Of a stretch of DNA of 17,935 nt, positions 1 to 9,065 are shown piece by piece. This stretch comes from Zancudomyces culisetae (taxonomy: Eukaryota; Kickxellomycota; Harpellomycetes; Harpellales; Legeriomycetaceae). Each line of letters starts with the position of its first letter. Within the stretch, counting starts at the first letter, position 1. The stretch spans positions 1-17,935 of the forward strand of contig LSSK01000536.1 in NCBI GenBank assembly GCA_001969505.1, written 5' to 3'. The position numbers were made by a program, and so were the translations under genes. The notes under the pieces were generated by a model, which did not search any database, was not told the DNA's origin, and was given only the letters and a program-made list of their open reading frames with translations.

Positions 1-913
1 AATAGATTGGGCCTTGTACCACTTGCCCACAAGACTCAATATTATTTTTTTTGACTATGTTGGATGTATTTTCCGGTAGTTTCTCTTGACTGTAGATTTA
101 GGAAAGGGCAATCAATTATGTTTGAAACCTGAAACGCCAGCAAATGCAACAATTGTGGTGAGTAAGGGGGATGAGTGGAATGAGTGGGCTTGAAAATACT
201 GTGGAATGTGTTGACGAGTGGAAATAATCAGTGAGATAAAATCAATGAACATCTACCAATAAAAAATGAGGAAAGTATCAAGATTATTCAATAAATTTGG
301 GACAATTACAAACAAATCTAATTATTAGCGAATTTTTGGAGGTGACAATAAAACGGATTAATGCGTCATGAGCCTGGAAAAGAATAATCAAGATGCAACA
401 ACCTCCCTACGTTTTAGCACAAGCTTCAACAATTGGTAAATAATAGATTGAAGCAAATTTTTAAATGCACTGAATTACCTAGGTAGAACCATTTGCTGGA
501 AAAAATCTAAACGGCCAAATATTTCTTCGCCCATTTTTTTTTACATAAATATCAAAAACTGGAAAATTCATGTTCATTATTGTTTTGTGGGGGGGGGGAG
601 GGATGTTGGGAATTTGGTGTTAGGAGCTAGGTGTTAGGTGTTACTGGAGGAGTGGAGGAAAATCTTGTTTACCAGAGAAAATTCAAACAAAGGGGGAGTA
701 TTGGAGGTGAAAGGTTTATATGTGTGATAGAGAAAAAATTAGCAAGAAAAACACCACTATTACTAAGAGCCTTGGTTTTCTTTTTAGATAAAATTTAAAA
801 TTGTCCTTATATAAACCGAAAAGATTTTCCACTTTTAAAATAAACAATTTTACAGGATATATTTACTATAGTAAAAATAAACAAGTTGAGGCGAAAAAAG
901 AAAAAAAATCAAA
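1..913. other. intergenic spacer upstream of antizyme
   Basis: I find no supportable gene here on either strand. Frame 1 from base 1 is open for only 17 codons before TGA, so it cannot be called the end of a neighbouring gene. The spacer holds a run of ten G (589-598), a short TAGGTGT tandem (628-641), and a TATA-like box close to the antizyme start. The last 60 bases before the ATG are A-rich, as is common for fungal 5' leaders. Confidence 0.6.
808..815 (+). promoter_or_regulatory. TATA-like box of the antizyme gene
   Basis: TATATAAA lies about 100 bases upstream of the antizyme ATG at 914. This fits the TATA consensus and the spacing is plausible for a short leader. The region is A+T-rich, so a chance match is possible. 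Confidence 0.35.
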
Positions 914-2054
914 ATGATTAGCAGATATACCAGTGACATTAACATTATCAACTACAACAACTCCAACTATGAAGATGAGGGAGGTGATAATAGTTTAAGT
1001 AGTTTAAGTAGTAGTAGTAGTAGAAGCGGCAGTGTTGTGAATGACATGATTGCACTGGGAACCTTCAACATAAAACGCAGCGAGGAAAAAGATGTGGAAA
1101 TGAACGACGCACAGTATATCAGTGAGCAATTCTGCGAGAGCTTGCTTGAAGAAAGTGAAGATGGAGCAAGCAGTGAGGAAACGTTGTATGAAGAGATCGA
1201 TATTGCGAGCCGGGTAGCCGAGTGTTGTATATACAAGACATGGAGCAGTCCCAGCGAAAAGTATTACTATACGACGGGCAAGAAATACGGATGGTGTTCC
1301 TGATGTAACCAACAGGGGGAGAGGAACAGTAAGGCGGGAAGGCTACCGACGCGAAGAAATGAACGGGGTAGAACCTGGGTGGAGAAGGCAGCAGGATGAT
1401 GAAGACAGCGCAGAGAGCAGCGAAGAAGAAATGAGAGACAGGCGAATGAGCGCTGTAGAAGCATACTGGAACAGAAAGGGGATGGTAAGAGGAAGGATAG
1501 GGGGAGGCAGGGCGGGTAATGGGCACCGCGTGAGAGGTACGGGTCTTGCGACGAAACAGCAGATGGATGCAGCACTCCAACGACAAGAGCTTTGCAAGGC
1601 CAACGAGCGGTGCTACCAAGTGTTTCCAAATGGAATATTTGGAAGAAACACAGTTGTGAAGGAAGACAGTGCACGTTTAGGTGCCGTCGATGCGGCTATC
1701 AGGTTCACCTTCAAGGATAACAACAACAACAACCCAGCCCTGACATGGAAGGGTATTATGGTGGAGGGAGTGCTGATTCTCACAGATATCCAGGAACAAA
1801 AAGTGAAGAAGTTGCGGGATGGAGAATTTAGTAATAATGTGCTACGGGTGATAGAGTTTGCTGAAGAGACATTGCAATGTGACAGCGTGGTGGTAGCTAT
1901 ATCTGTACGGGAGGAACAGGATGGGGAAAGGGGCAGCGGAGCTGGAAAAGCAGGAATGATGGGTAGAGCATTTAGATACATGGGGTTTGAGATGGTATCT
2001 AAGAGAGTATATGATTATTCAAAGGAATTTATGTTGATGGGGTATAGCATCTAA
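914..2054 (+). CDS. OAZ: ornithine decarboxylase antizyme, +1 frameshifted
   Basis: Antizyme binds ornithine decarboxylase monomers, sends them to the proteasome without ubiquitin, and represses polyamine uptake. Two overlapping frames make the protein. ORF1 (914-1303) gives 129 residues ending in W-C-S before TGA. A +1 shift after TCC (1298-1300) continues in the frame from 1302 to TAA at 2052-2054, giving 379 residues in all. The second frame has no stop from 1302 onward. Human OAZ1 ORF1 also ends in W-C-S at UCC UGA U. The C-terminal third carries the antizyme fold signature: W278, an EFAEE-type helix (FAEE, 315-318), the MGFE motif (356-359) and a Gly-Tyr C-terminus. The protein is longer than human OAZ1 (228 aa) because of Ser/Glu-rich N-terminal segments and an Arg/Gly-rich middle. 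A second in-frame ATG is codon 45. Polyamines probably control the shift, as in known antizymes. There are no introns. Confidence 0.95.
991..1023 (+). repeat. AGT/AGTTTA microsatellite in antizyme ORF1
   Basis: Repeated AGTTTA units followed by AGT triplets encode a run of serines and leucines (about residues 27-36). It is a low-complexity coding repeat and probably length-variable. Confidence 0.7.
1292..1306 (+). promoter_or_regulatory. programmed +1 ribosomal frameshift site
   Basis: TGG TGT TCC TGA TGT. The ribosome pauses with TCC in the P site and the TGA stop (1301-1303) in the A site. Skipping T1301 lets it read GAT (1302-1304). The heptamer UCC UGA U and the preceding Trp-Cys codons match the animal and fission-yeast type antizyme shift site almost base for base. 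Budding yeast uses a different site. I could not fold a 3' stimulatory pseudoknot with confidence. Confidence 0.95.
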
Positions 2055-2072
2055 TAAATTCCCTACAATAAA
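2053..2072 (+). terminator. antizyme poly(A) signals
   Basis: One AATAAA (2053-2058) overlaps the TAA stop codon by two bases. A second AATAAA (2067-2072) follows 13 bases after the stop, ahead of a T-rich stretch. Either could direct 3' end formation, and the second is better placed. Confidence 0.45.
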
Positions 2073-2176
2073 GTGTTTTTATTTTTTTTACTTTAAATTT
2101 TGGTTTTATGTTTTATATTATTTATTAATATATTGATTTCTTTTTTTTGAAAATAAAGCAAACTGACTTTGCATGG

Positions 2177-2182
2177 TTTATT
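2177..2182 (-). terminator. methionine synthase poly(A) signal
   Basis: AATAAA on the minus strand lies about 84 bases past the methionine synthase stop. The two convergent genes share a 211-base spacer, so their 3' ends may overlap. Confidence 0.4.
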
Positions 2183-2245
2183 GATTTATATTACTTGTGA
2201 ACAATATGAAGTATAAAAGAGAGAGAAAAGGAAAAATAAATGGTA

Positions 2246-2256
2246 GGGGGGGGGGG
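2246..2256 (+). repeat. G11 homopolymer in 3' spacer
   Basis: Eleven consecutive G sit just downstream of the methionine synthase stop, read as C11 in its 3' UTR. It is a homopolymer tract and prone to length error in sequencing. Confidence 0.8.
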
Positions 2257-2265
2257 AGGCTAAAA

Positions 2266-5200
2266 TCAAGGAGTATAAGCCAAGATAGGTTGTAGGTTCT
2301 TTTCAACAGTAGAAACAGGCAAATTAGCTCTAGCAGCGTAGTCTTCGACTTGGTCCTTGCAGATCTTGCCAGAACTAAAGTATTTGGAGCGAGGGTTGGC
2401 AAAGACAAGAGCCGAGATTGAGTTTGGAGGGTTCAGCATGTATGACTGATCACCAGCAAAGGATAGGTATTGGTCGATTTCTGGGTGGGCATCAGTGGCA
2501 AGTTTCCAGAGTTTGGTGATTTCCGAATGATCAGGTTGAGTTGGGTATCCGATGGCGGGGCGAATACCTTCGTATTTACAAGCAAATAGAGCATTTACAT
2601 CAACAGTGGTATTGGCATTGGTATTGGTATTGGAATTGGCAGTGGTAGCAAACTTGGTACTATCTTCATAGCCCCAGTATTGTTGGCGGATTTCCAAGTG
2701 TACACGTTCAGCCATGGCTTCAACCAATCGATCAGCCAGAGTTTTGATCAGCAGGGAAGTATAATCATCGTGTTTGTTGTCCTTGTAATCATCGGCCAGT
2801 TCCAAAATATTCTTTCCAGAAGTCAACAGCATGGTTCCTACATAGTCAGTATGGGTGCTGGAGATAAAATCGCTGATACAATGGTTGTGGCTACGTGAAG
2901 AACTACCACTACCACTACCAGATACATCGTCATAATCTTGGTCTTGGTCTTGGTCTTGGTCTTGGTCTTGTTGCTGTTCTTGTTGTTGGCGAATACCCAA
3001 GAACCTTGTTAGTTCAACACCATGGTCATCATTATTTGTACTATCATTGGCTGGTGCATATACAACAATGTCGTCATTATCGGTACTCTTTGCAGGGTAT
3101 ATTCCCAACAAGACAGTTCCAAAGTATCGCTCCTTGTCCTTGAAAATCACATCTTTGAGGATTCTGTTTGCATCGTCGAATAGCTTCTTGGCCTCCGCAC
3201 CAATCTTTGGATCATTGAAGAGCTTTGGATAACCCTTATGAGGATAGCGACTGTGTAGCTGCCAAATCTTGAAAAATGGATTCCAGTCAATATACTCATA
3301 AACTGACTCCAAATCGTATTGGCGGATAAATTTGGTTCCCAAAAGGTTGGGACGTCTAATACTACCTGCTGGGTTTCCAGCGAAAAGGTTAGTGGGTTTG
3401 TTTTGTCTGGCTCCATCCAATGTCAGGAACTTGATGTTCTTCATATCCTCATAGTGTTCAAGTCGGATTTCCGTGTACTCTTCCTTGAGATCACTGATGT
3501 ATTCATTCATATTCTGACCTTCACCATCATCAGAAGCAGCCAACAAGCTGGAAAGGGCAACTACACTTCGCGATGCATCCAAAACATGCATTACCACACC
3601 AGATTTGCCATACTTGGGCTCGATCTTGACGGCTGTGTGTGTCTTGGATGTGGTTGCACCACCAATAAGAACCGGAATCTTTTTGCCATCCTTGAACCTA
3701 CCCGGGTTGTTCAAATACTCCTTGTTGAGCATTTCGACCACATGCACCATCTCGTCCAACGATGGTGTAATCAATCCTGAAAGCCCTACTGCATCGGCCT
3801 TCTCACGGATACACGCTTCTATGATTTTCTCAGCAGTAACCATAACGCCCAAATCGACCACGCGGTAGTTGTTGCAGCCGAGTACTACGCCAACAATGTT
3901 CTTTCCAATATCGTGGACATCGCCCTTAACTGTTGCCAACACTATTGTGCCATTGTTTTTAGCTTCCGTGGTTGTCGACTGTGTTCCGTATAGGAATGGT
4001 TCCAAATACGCAACTGCTGTTTTCATCACACGAGCTGATTTAATAACTTGTGGTAAAAACATTTTGCCGCTGCCAAACCGGTCTCCCACAACCTTCATTC
4101 CATCCATCAATGGGCCCTCAATAATATCCAGACACCTTGGATACAGCTCTGTGTTTAACCTTGCTTCTTCAACATCCTGAGTAATATGTGTTGTGATACC
4201 ATTGATTATTGCGTGAATCAATTTATCGCTGACTGTCTTGCTACTATCTCTCCATTCTTGCCCTGATGCTACTTTTCCACCTGCCCCACCTTCGGATGTG
4301 GATTGTGCCATCTTTTGTGCATATTCCAGCATTAATTCAGTAATGTTTGTGCTGTTGTTCTCGTTCTTGGCCACTTTCAATGACGAAAGCGGCTTGTTCA
4401 ATACCGCAGCCTCACAAATCTCCAGCAATTCCTTGTCAATAGAATCGTATGGAATCAATGCACCTGCATTCACTATTCCCATATCCATACCTGCATTGAT
4501 GGCATGATACAAAAAGACACTGTGCATTGCCTGTCGGAGTAATTCTTTGCCTCCTCTAAACGAAAATGACAGATTTGAAACTCCTCCACTGACTTTGGCG
4601 CCTGGCAATTCCTGCTTGATTCTCTTCACAGCTTCGATAAATTCCACGGCATAATTGTCGTGTTCTTCCATTCCTGTACAAATCGTTAGGATATTTGGAT
4701 CAAATATGATGTCTTGTGGATTGAATCCGACTTGCTCACCTACCAACAGATCATAGGATCGCTTGCAAATCTCAAACTTTCTGTCTTTATCCACTGCCTG
4801 TCCTGTCTCATCAAATGCCATCACCACCACTGCTGCTCCGTAGCGCTTGATCAATTTGGCCCGCTCTACAAACTCTGCCTCTCCTTCTTTCAAACTGATA
4901 CTGTTTACTATACTCTTGCCTTGTATACATTTCAATCCTGCCATTATCACTTCAAATTTCGACGAATCGACCATAATTGGCACCTTGGTTACTTCTGGCT
5001 CGGTGGCTATCAGATTCAGAAATTCTGTCATCGCTGCTACCCCGTCCAACATTCCTTCGTCCATATTTATATCTAGCACCATTGCTCCCTCTTCTACTTG
5101 CTTTTTGGCTATTTCCATCGCTATGTCATACTCGCCGCGCAAAATATGTCGCGCAAACTTTCTTGATCCTGCTACATTACATCGTTCTCCAATGTTAATA

Positions 5201-6333
5201 AAGTTTGACTCCTTGGTGTACTTGTACCCTTCCAACCCACTCAATCTCATCACCGACTTTTTAGCCTTGTCGGCATCATTTCCTCCTGCTGTGGTTTGGC
5301 ATTTCCTTGGCTTGTATTTTTTCAACACCTCATACATCGCCTTGATATGTGCTGGCGTTGTTCCACAACATCCTCCAACTATGTTCAACAACCCTTCCTT
5401 GGCAAACTCCTCCATATTCTCCGCCATTTTCTCTGGGCTTTCGTCGTATTCTCCAAATGCATTTGGCAATCCTGCGTTTGGATAACATATGGTATACGCA
5501 AAGTCTCCTGTCTCACCATCAATCTCCTTGGCAATGTTTGCCATAAATGGCTTCATCAGCTCTGCACCCAATGCACAGTTCAACCCTACAGCAAATGGTT
5601 TGGCATGTATAATTGAGGTCACAAATGCCTCTCCGGTTTGACCTGATAGTGTTCTTCCACTCTGATCCACAATTGTTCCCGAAATAAACACCGGAACTCT
5701 AAATCCCTTCTTCTCGAATACCTCCTCTATCGCCACAATTGCTACCTTGGAGTTCAACGTATCAAAAATTGTCTCTATCAACAATCCATCAACACCACCG
5801 TCCAACAGCCCCTCAACCTGCTCTTGATACGCCTTTCGCATCTCATCAAATGTCGTATTACGAAAACTGGGCTTCTCCACACTCGGTGAAATCGAAAGCG
5901 TCCTGTTAGTTGGGCCGATAGAACCCAATGCAAACCTTGGCCGCTCTGGCGTACGCTGATTCATAATCTCGCACGCTTGTCTGGCTACCTTTGCTGCCTC
6001 TACGTTGAGTTCATATACATACTCTTCCAACCCATAGTCAGCTTGGGCGATCCTTGTTGACGAAAACGAATTTGTTTCTATAAAATCAGCGCCTGCCTCC
6101 AAATATCGCAAATGTATTTCCACGATCTCCTTAGGTTTGGTAATGACCAGCATATCATTGTTGCCCTTCAAGCTCATTGAATGATCCTTAAACCTCTCTC
6201 CCCTAAAATCCTCCTCTGTGAATTTGTACTGCTGGATTTGCGTCCCCATTCCTCCATCCAGAATCATTATTCTTTCTTTCATCGCATTTTCTATAAATTT
6301 CGCCACCTCCTGCTTGTTATTGTAGTCCAACAT
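2266..6333 (-). CDS. metH: cobalamin-dependent methionine synthase
   Basis: It transfers the methyl group of 5-methyltetrahydrofolate to homocysteine through methylcobalamin, making methionine and tetrahydrofolate in the cytosol. The protein is 1355 aa (human MTR 1265, E. coli 1227), in one exon. The homocysteine domain (about 20-345) has DGGMGT (26-31) and zinc ligands C253 (LNC) and C322-C323 (GGCCGT). The pterin domain (about 375-640) opens with [14 protein letters not shown]. The B12 module (about 690-930) carries D805-x-H807-x-x-G810, where H807 is the lower axial cobalt ligand. The reactivation domain (about 980-1355) carries R1258-P-A-I-G-Y and PDHS for S-adenosylmethionine. All catalytic residues I can check are present. 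I chose the ATG at 6331-6333 because it starts 17 residues before the conserved ERIMILDGG and has a TATA-like box about 95 bases upstream. The frame stays open to an earlier ATG at 6711. Two low-complexity insertions lie in the reactivation domain. Confidence 0.97.
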   Translation of the reverse strand: MLDYNNKQEVAKFIENAMKERIMILDGGMGTQIQQYKFTEEDFRGERFKDHSMSLKGNNDMLVITKPKEIVEIHLRYLEAGADFIETNSFSSTRIAQADYGLEEYVYELNVEAAKVARQACEIMNQRTPERPRFALGSIGPTNRTLSISPSVEKPSFRNTTFDEMRKAYQEQVEGLLDGGVDGLLIETIFDTLNSKVAIVAIEEVFEKKGFRVPVFISGTIVDQSGRTLSGQTGEAFVTSIIHAKPFAVGLNCALGAELMKPFMANIAKEIDGETGDFAYTICYPNAGLPNAFGEYDESPEKMAENMEEFAKEGLLNIVGGCCGTTPAHIKAMYEVLKKYKPRKCQTTAGGNDADKAKKSVMRLSGLEGYKYTKESNFINIGERCNVAGSRKFARHILRGEYDIAMEIAKKQVEEGAMVLDINMDEGMLDGVAAMTEFLNLIATEPEVTKVPIMVDSSKFEVIMAGLKCIQGKSIVNSISLKEGEAEFVERAKLIKRYGAAVVVMAFDETGQAVDKDRKFEICKRSYDLLVGEQVGFNPQDIIFDPNILTICTGMEEHDNYAVEFIEAVKRIKQELPGAKVSGGVSNLSFSFRGGKELLRQAMHSVFLYHAINAGMDMGIVNAGALIPYDSIDKELLEICEAAVLNKPLSSLKVAKNENNSTNITELMLEYAQKMAQSTSEGGAGGKVASGQEWRDSSKTVSDKLIHAIINGITTHITQDVEEARLNTELYPRCLDIIEGPLMDGMKVVGDRFGSGKMFLPQVIKSARVMKTAVAYLEPFLYGTQSTTTEAKNNGTIVLATVKGDVHDIGKNIVGVVLGCNNYRVVDLGVMVTAEKIIEACIREKADAVGLSGLITPSLDEMVHVVEMLNKEYLNNPGRFKDGKKIPVLIGGATTSKTHTAVKIEPKYGKSGVVMHVLDASRSVVALSSLLAASDDGEGQNMNEYISDLKEEYTEIRLEHYEDMKNIKFLTLDGARQNKPTNLFAGNPAGSIRRPNLLGTKFIRQYDLESVYEYIDWNPFFKIWQLHSRYPHKGYPKLFNDPKIGAEAKKLFDDANRILKDVIFKDKERYFGTVLLGIYPAKSTDNDDIVVYAPANDSTNNDDHGVELTRFLGIRQQQEQQQDQDQDQDQDQDYDDVSGSGSGSSSRSHNHCISDFISSTHTDYVGTMLLTSGKNILELADDYKDNKHDDYTSLLIKTLADRLVEAMAERVHLEIRQQYWGYEDSTKFATTANSNTNTNANTTVDVNALFACKYEGIRPAIGYPTQPDHSEITKLWKLATDAHPEIDQYLSFAGDQSYMLNPPNSISALVFANPRSKYFSSGKICKDQVEDYAARANLPVSTVEKNLQPILAYTP
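2605..2643 (-). repeat. Asn/Thr-rich hexanucleotide repeat in metH
   Basis: Degenerate ATTGGT-type hexamers (plus-strand view) encode alternating Asn and Thr at residues 1231-1243, just before the S-adenosylmethionine-binding RPAIGY motif. It probably forms a surface loop. Confidence 0.75.
2935..2988 (-). repeat. TTGGTC hexanucleotide array (Gln and Asp-Gln tract) in metH
   Basis: On the plus strand TTGGTC is repeated in tandem at about 2935-2967, next to a TTG-rich stretch to 2988. On the coding strand this gives a Gln-rich segment (1116-1122) and alternating Asp-Gln (1123-1132), followed by a Gly-Ser run (about 1138-1146). Animal MTR has only a short linker here. The repeat creates spurious Leu-Gly ORFs on the other strand. 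Confidence 0.9.
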
Positions 6334-7140
6334 TGTTATTTTCTGTATTTCCTGTCTTTTTCGCTGTTTATCTTGTATTGGTATTTCTTTATGAGTTTGT
6401 TGTTTTCGGTGGTGGAAAGGTCCTGTATTATATACAAGTTGAGGCTTAATTATTGGTATCCCTAAATTCCAGTATTGGATGGATTTGGGATTAGAAAAAA
6501 TTTTATTTTTATATATATATTTTTTTGTAAGATTCACCATGATTTCTGCCAGTTTCTGTTGGTACGATTTCGTTCTTGACGGATTATCCCCCTCCCTTTT
6601 CACGTTTTTGCAAAAAAAAGTGGGATTGGTACTGTTACCTAATACCAAATTCCAACCAAAAACCTTTTGAATGACTCCCACTTCAATAGCTATAATAACT
6701 TGGCTAACCATTTAATATTCTCAATAACAAGCTGTATCCTTCTTTAGCAGTTATTGTGTAAAATACTGTTATTGCACTAAATATACACATTAGCACAAGT
6801 GCAAGTATTTATATCGGTTCCAATATCATCCATAGTGACAACCTGGATGTTCTGTGTAAACTGCCTGTTAAAAAAATAATACACCTCTTCTGTTAGGTGG
6901 GGAGCATTTGTCATCATCAAACATAAACATATAAAACGAATAAACGCGAAAACAGAAAGCAAAAATCAAAAACGTACATGAACATGAACATGAGTAACAA
7001 TTAATAGCAATTTTATAAACTATAACAATAGTTCTACACGCCCAGTAATATAAATCTAATACATGTCAGTGTTACAAACATATTCTGCGCCCTCCACCCC
7101 GTTTGCTTCCGTCCACTTTTCCTGCCATATGCAATGAAAC
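6334..7140. other. spacer between metH and MED21, holding the metH promoter
   Basis: Both flanking genes are on the minus strand, so this holds the MED21 3' end and the metH promoter and leader. The part next to metH is open in frame for 126 codons (see findings). A 46-codon minus-strand ORF with its first ATG near 6917 has no recognisable motif. Three overlapping ACATGA units occur near 6977-6993. I see no CACGTG box here. Confidence 0.5.
6427..6434 (-). promoter_or_regulatory. TATA-like box of metH
   Basis: TATATAAT on the minus strand lies about 95 bases upstream of the ATG at 6333, the same spacing as the TATA-like box of the antizyme gene. This favours the short protein start, but A+T-rich DNA gives such matches by chance. 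Confidence 0.3.
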
Positions 7141-7632
7141 TCAATAAATGTACTGTTTGATCCTTTCTTTGTAACGACTAAAGTCCTCGCTAATGTCTAA
7201 ATACATTGCATCGATCTGCTGTAAATATTTCTCTGTCTCTTCAACCTCCTTCTCTAATGCCTTGTTCTGTTCCTTGTACCTCTGCTCCAATTCGATCAAA
7301 GGTCCAAAATCATCTCGAAACACACCCATCTTTTCCTCGTGTTCGGTCTTTTCTTCTCCTTGTATGCTACCTGTGATCTCTATGGCCTCAGCAGGGATCT
7401 CGGTATTTATCAAGTCTTTAATCTTCTTGACCTGATTGCTAATAGATAAAAACGCCACTTTGCGAATCTCATCAAGCTGTGCATTTTCGCCACCCAACTC
7501 ATTCCTTTGTGTTACTGGGTACCGCGGATTTATTTCTTCCATGTTGGCGTGTTTGTGGATCGCATCCAGACTCGAGACAAACATCATTGCCAATTCCTCG
7601 ACACCCTCTTGCAGTTGTGTTAGTCCATCCAT
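7141..7632 (-). CDS. MED21: Mediator complex subunit 21 (Srb7-like)
   Basis: Med21 is a small essential subunit of the Mediator middle module, pairing with Med7 in a long coiled coil in the nucleus and linking activators to RNA polymerase II. The 163-residue product starts with M-D-G-L-T-Q-L-Q, matching the near-invariant Med21 start (R-L-T-Q-L-Q). A predicted helix follows, with hydrophobic spacing like the family (ELAMMFVSSLDAIH). The C-terminal half (about 95-150) is a charged coiled coil with an LE-x-EVEE-type stretch and the terminal QIDAMYLDIS helix, like the family's LL-x-x-ID segment. Length fits (human 144, yeast 140), with an acidic loop in the middle. I chose the ATG at 7630-7632; the frame continues upstream only through AAA and TTG codons. 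It has no introns. The assignment rests on the N-terminal signature and overall shape. Confidence 0.77.
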   Translation of the reverse strand: MDGLTQLQEGVEELAMMFVSSLDAIHKHANMEEINPRYPVTQRNELGGENAQLDEIRKVAFLSISNQVKKIKDLINTEIPAEAIEITGSIQGEEKTEHEEKMGVFRDDFGPLIELEQRYKEQNKALEKEVEETEKYLQQIDAMYLDISEDFSRYKERIKQYIY

Positions 7633-8408
7633 CTCTTTTTTTTTCTGCAAACCCTTTTATACCAAATTCTTTTTGTTCTGCCTCGTTTTTTTCCGCTTAT
7701 TATCTTTATGTGCTTTTCTATAATATACACAGCTATTTAAAGGTTGTGTTAGTTATATAATAGCTGGAACCTGAAATGAGAATTATAAGCATTCACAAAC
7801 ATTATTTTTGTTGATTTAGTCGTCCAGCACTTAAATCTTGGTTGTGCCATGGTGCTAGAGCTACAGAATCTTTGATAGTAAACAAGAATTCCTTACATTA
7901 AATATTTACAATGATCATTTCGGCTTTTATATTAATTTTTGTTGTAAGCTAGTATATTACATTTTTTCAACATTTATTTTTGTTTGTGAAATAACCAAAA
8001 AATAGTGAGCATAAATAATTTTGCCCGACTCTAATAAATAAAATATTGGTGCAAACTGGCTTTGCTTGTGACATTTCCCGACTTTAATTTTGCTGAAATG
8101 GCTCTGATCTAGAACAAAGTCGGAAAACCTCTATTGAACTTGTTGGTAGAGCCGTGCATATATAAATACATGTATCTAAACGGAACGTAGTATACCACCA
8201 ATCGTTGAAACAGAGAAAACATTTTTCAAGTTTCGGACAATAATAATACAGGTATATGAACAAACTTGATGTTTTTTGCGCAACTTTGCAAATCCATTGT
8301 TTAATTGTTTTTGTTTTCATCTATGAGCCGAACCATTCATACATGAAGTTTGGAGGTAAAAGAACAAAGATGAGCTGTGCATTCTATGGATTATTTACTC
8401 AATAAAAA

Positions 8409-8427
8409 CTGCTTTTAGGAAAAGCAG
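8409..8427. repeat. perfect inverted repeat (8-bp stem, 3-nt loop)
   Basis: CTGCTTTT AGG AAAAGCAG is a perfect hairpin in the MED21/transporter spacer. It could be an RNA hairpin or a symmetrical protein site. No function can be assigned. Confidence 0.6.
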
Positions 8428-8541
8428 CTCAAACGAGATCATTTTATGAGACATGGGAGTACGAGTAAACCCCTCAGCAAATTATCAGCTTTAGAGCGCT
8501 TTTATACCGCGTTCGAAATTGAGAAAACGGTTTGACTGGCT

Positions 8542-8547
8542 CACGTG
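8542..8547. promoter_or_regulatory. CACGTG E-box
   Basis: A perfect CACGTG palindrome lies in the divergent spacer, about 670 bases upstream of the transporter ATG. In yeasts Cbf1 and Pho4-type bHLH factors bind this core. Whether it acts here is unknown. Confidence 0.3.
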
Positions 8548-8879
8548 CCCTGTGATTAACATAAACCATAATTACCTCAAAATCATGGAAATAGAAATCC
8601 CACCTGACTTTATGCAAAGATATCCACTCCCCTTAGCTATCGCTGTGACATTTAGTGATAATACATATAACCAAAATCCGAATTCATTGTCACATCCTCC
8701 CCCCCTCCATCTGTCTCCAAAACCGGTGTATATAACGTACTATCAAAACAAAAGATGAAACAACATTCAAAGTGGATGTTGCCTGAGTGGTGGGGGGTTA
8801 TAGTGGGAAAAAAAATTTTTTTTTTCAATACAATCGTTTTTGTTTGTTACAATAATCCTTTGGTTGGTCGTGATTAGCA

Positions 8880-9065
8880 ATGACAAATTGCAGTAAAAGT
8901 AACAAGAGTGACTCTAAACTAGACAAGGAAAACTTACATAAGTTAAATTGTAATCTAAATAAAATTTTTGTTATTGAAGAATCTCAAGCCACTGCCAAAT
9001 ATAAAAACTCTAAACCATTACTTCCTCCCTTTCCTGATTCTGCTCCACTTGTCTGTTTTCAATAA
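8880..9065 (+). CDS. small ORF, 61 aa, unknown, doubtful
   Basis: An ATG-started frame of 61 codons ends in TAA at 9063-9065, with AATAAA beginning two bases before that stop. The predicted peptide is hydrophilic and Lys/Asn/Ser-rich in its first half, then has a Pro-rich tail (L-P-P-F-P-D-S-A-P). I recognise no family. It lies 154 bases before the transporter start, so it may be an independent small gene, an upstream ORF in the transporter leader, or chance. Confidence 0.25.
   Translation: MTNCSKSNKSDSKLDKENLHKLNCNLNKIFVIEESQATAKYKNSKPLLPPFPDSAPLVCFQ

Noticed and set aside
1-54. Open frame from the left edge as the end of a neighbouring gene.
   Set aside because: Seventeen codons with no recognisable content cannot support a partial gene.
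616-643. Telomere-like TAGGTGT tandem.
   Set aside because: Only two full units and a partial one, next to ordinary genes. Too short to indicate a telomere or interstitial telomeric tract.
914-1303. Treating 914-1303 and 1359-2054 as two separate genes or a sequencing frameshift.
   Set aside because: The junction is the textbook antizyme UCC UGA U site with W-C-S before it, and the second frame is open right up to it. A programmed shift explains everything.
2895-3143. Plus-strand ORF with a Leu-Gly repeat.
   Set aside because: It is the antisense shadow of the Asp-Gln repeat of methionine synthase.
6777-6917. Minus-strand ORF between MED21 and metH (46 codons from ATG).
   Set aside because: No family resemblance, short, and no clear partner exons. 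A T-rich stretch ending in AACAG could be a splice acceptor but leads nowhere.
8485-8520. tRNA-like sequence with GTTCGAA and an AGAGCGC segment.
   Set aside because: The two boxes are only about 12 bases apart, there is no acceptor stem and no anticodon arm.
8585-8758. 57-codon ORF in the divergent spacer.
   Set aside because: No recognised motif, no supporting signals, ends in a low-complexity Pro-rich part. Mentioned only as context for the neighbouring ORF.
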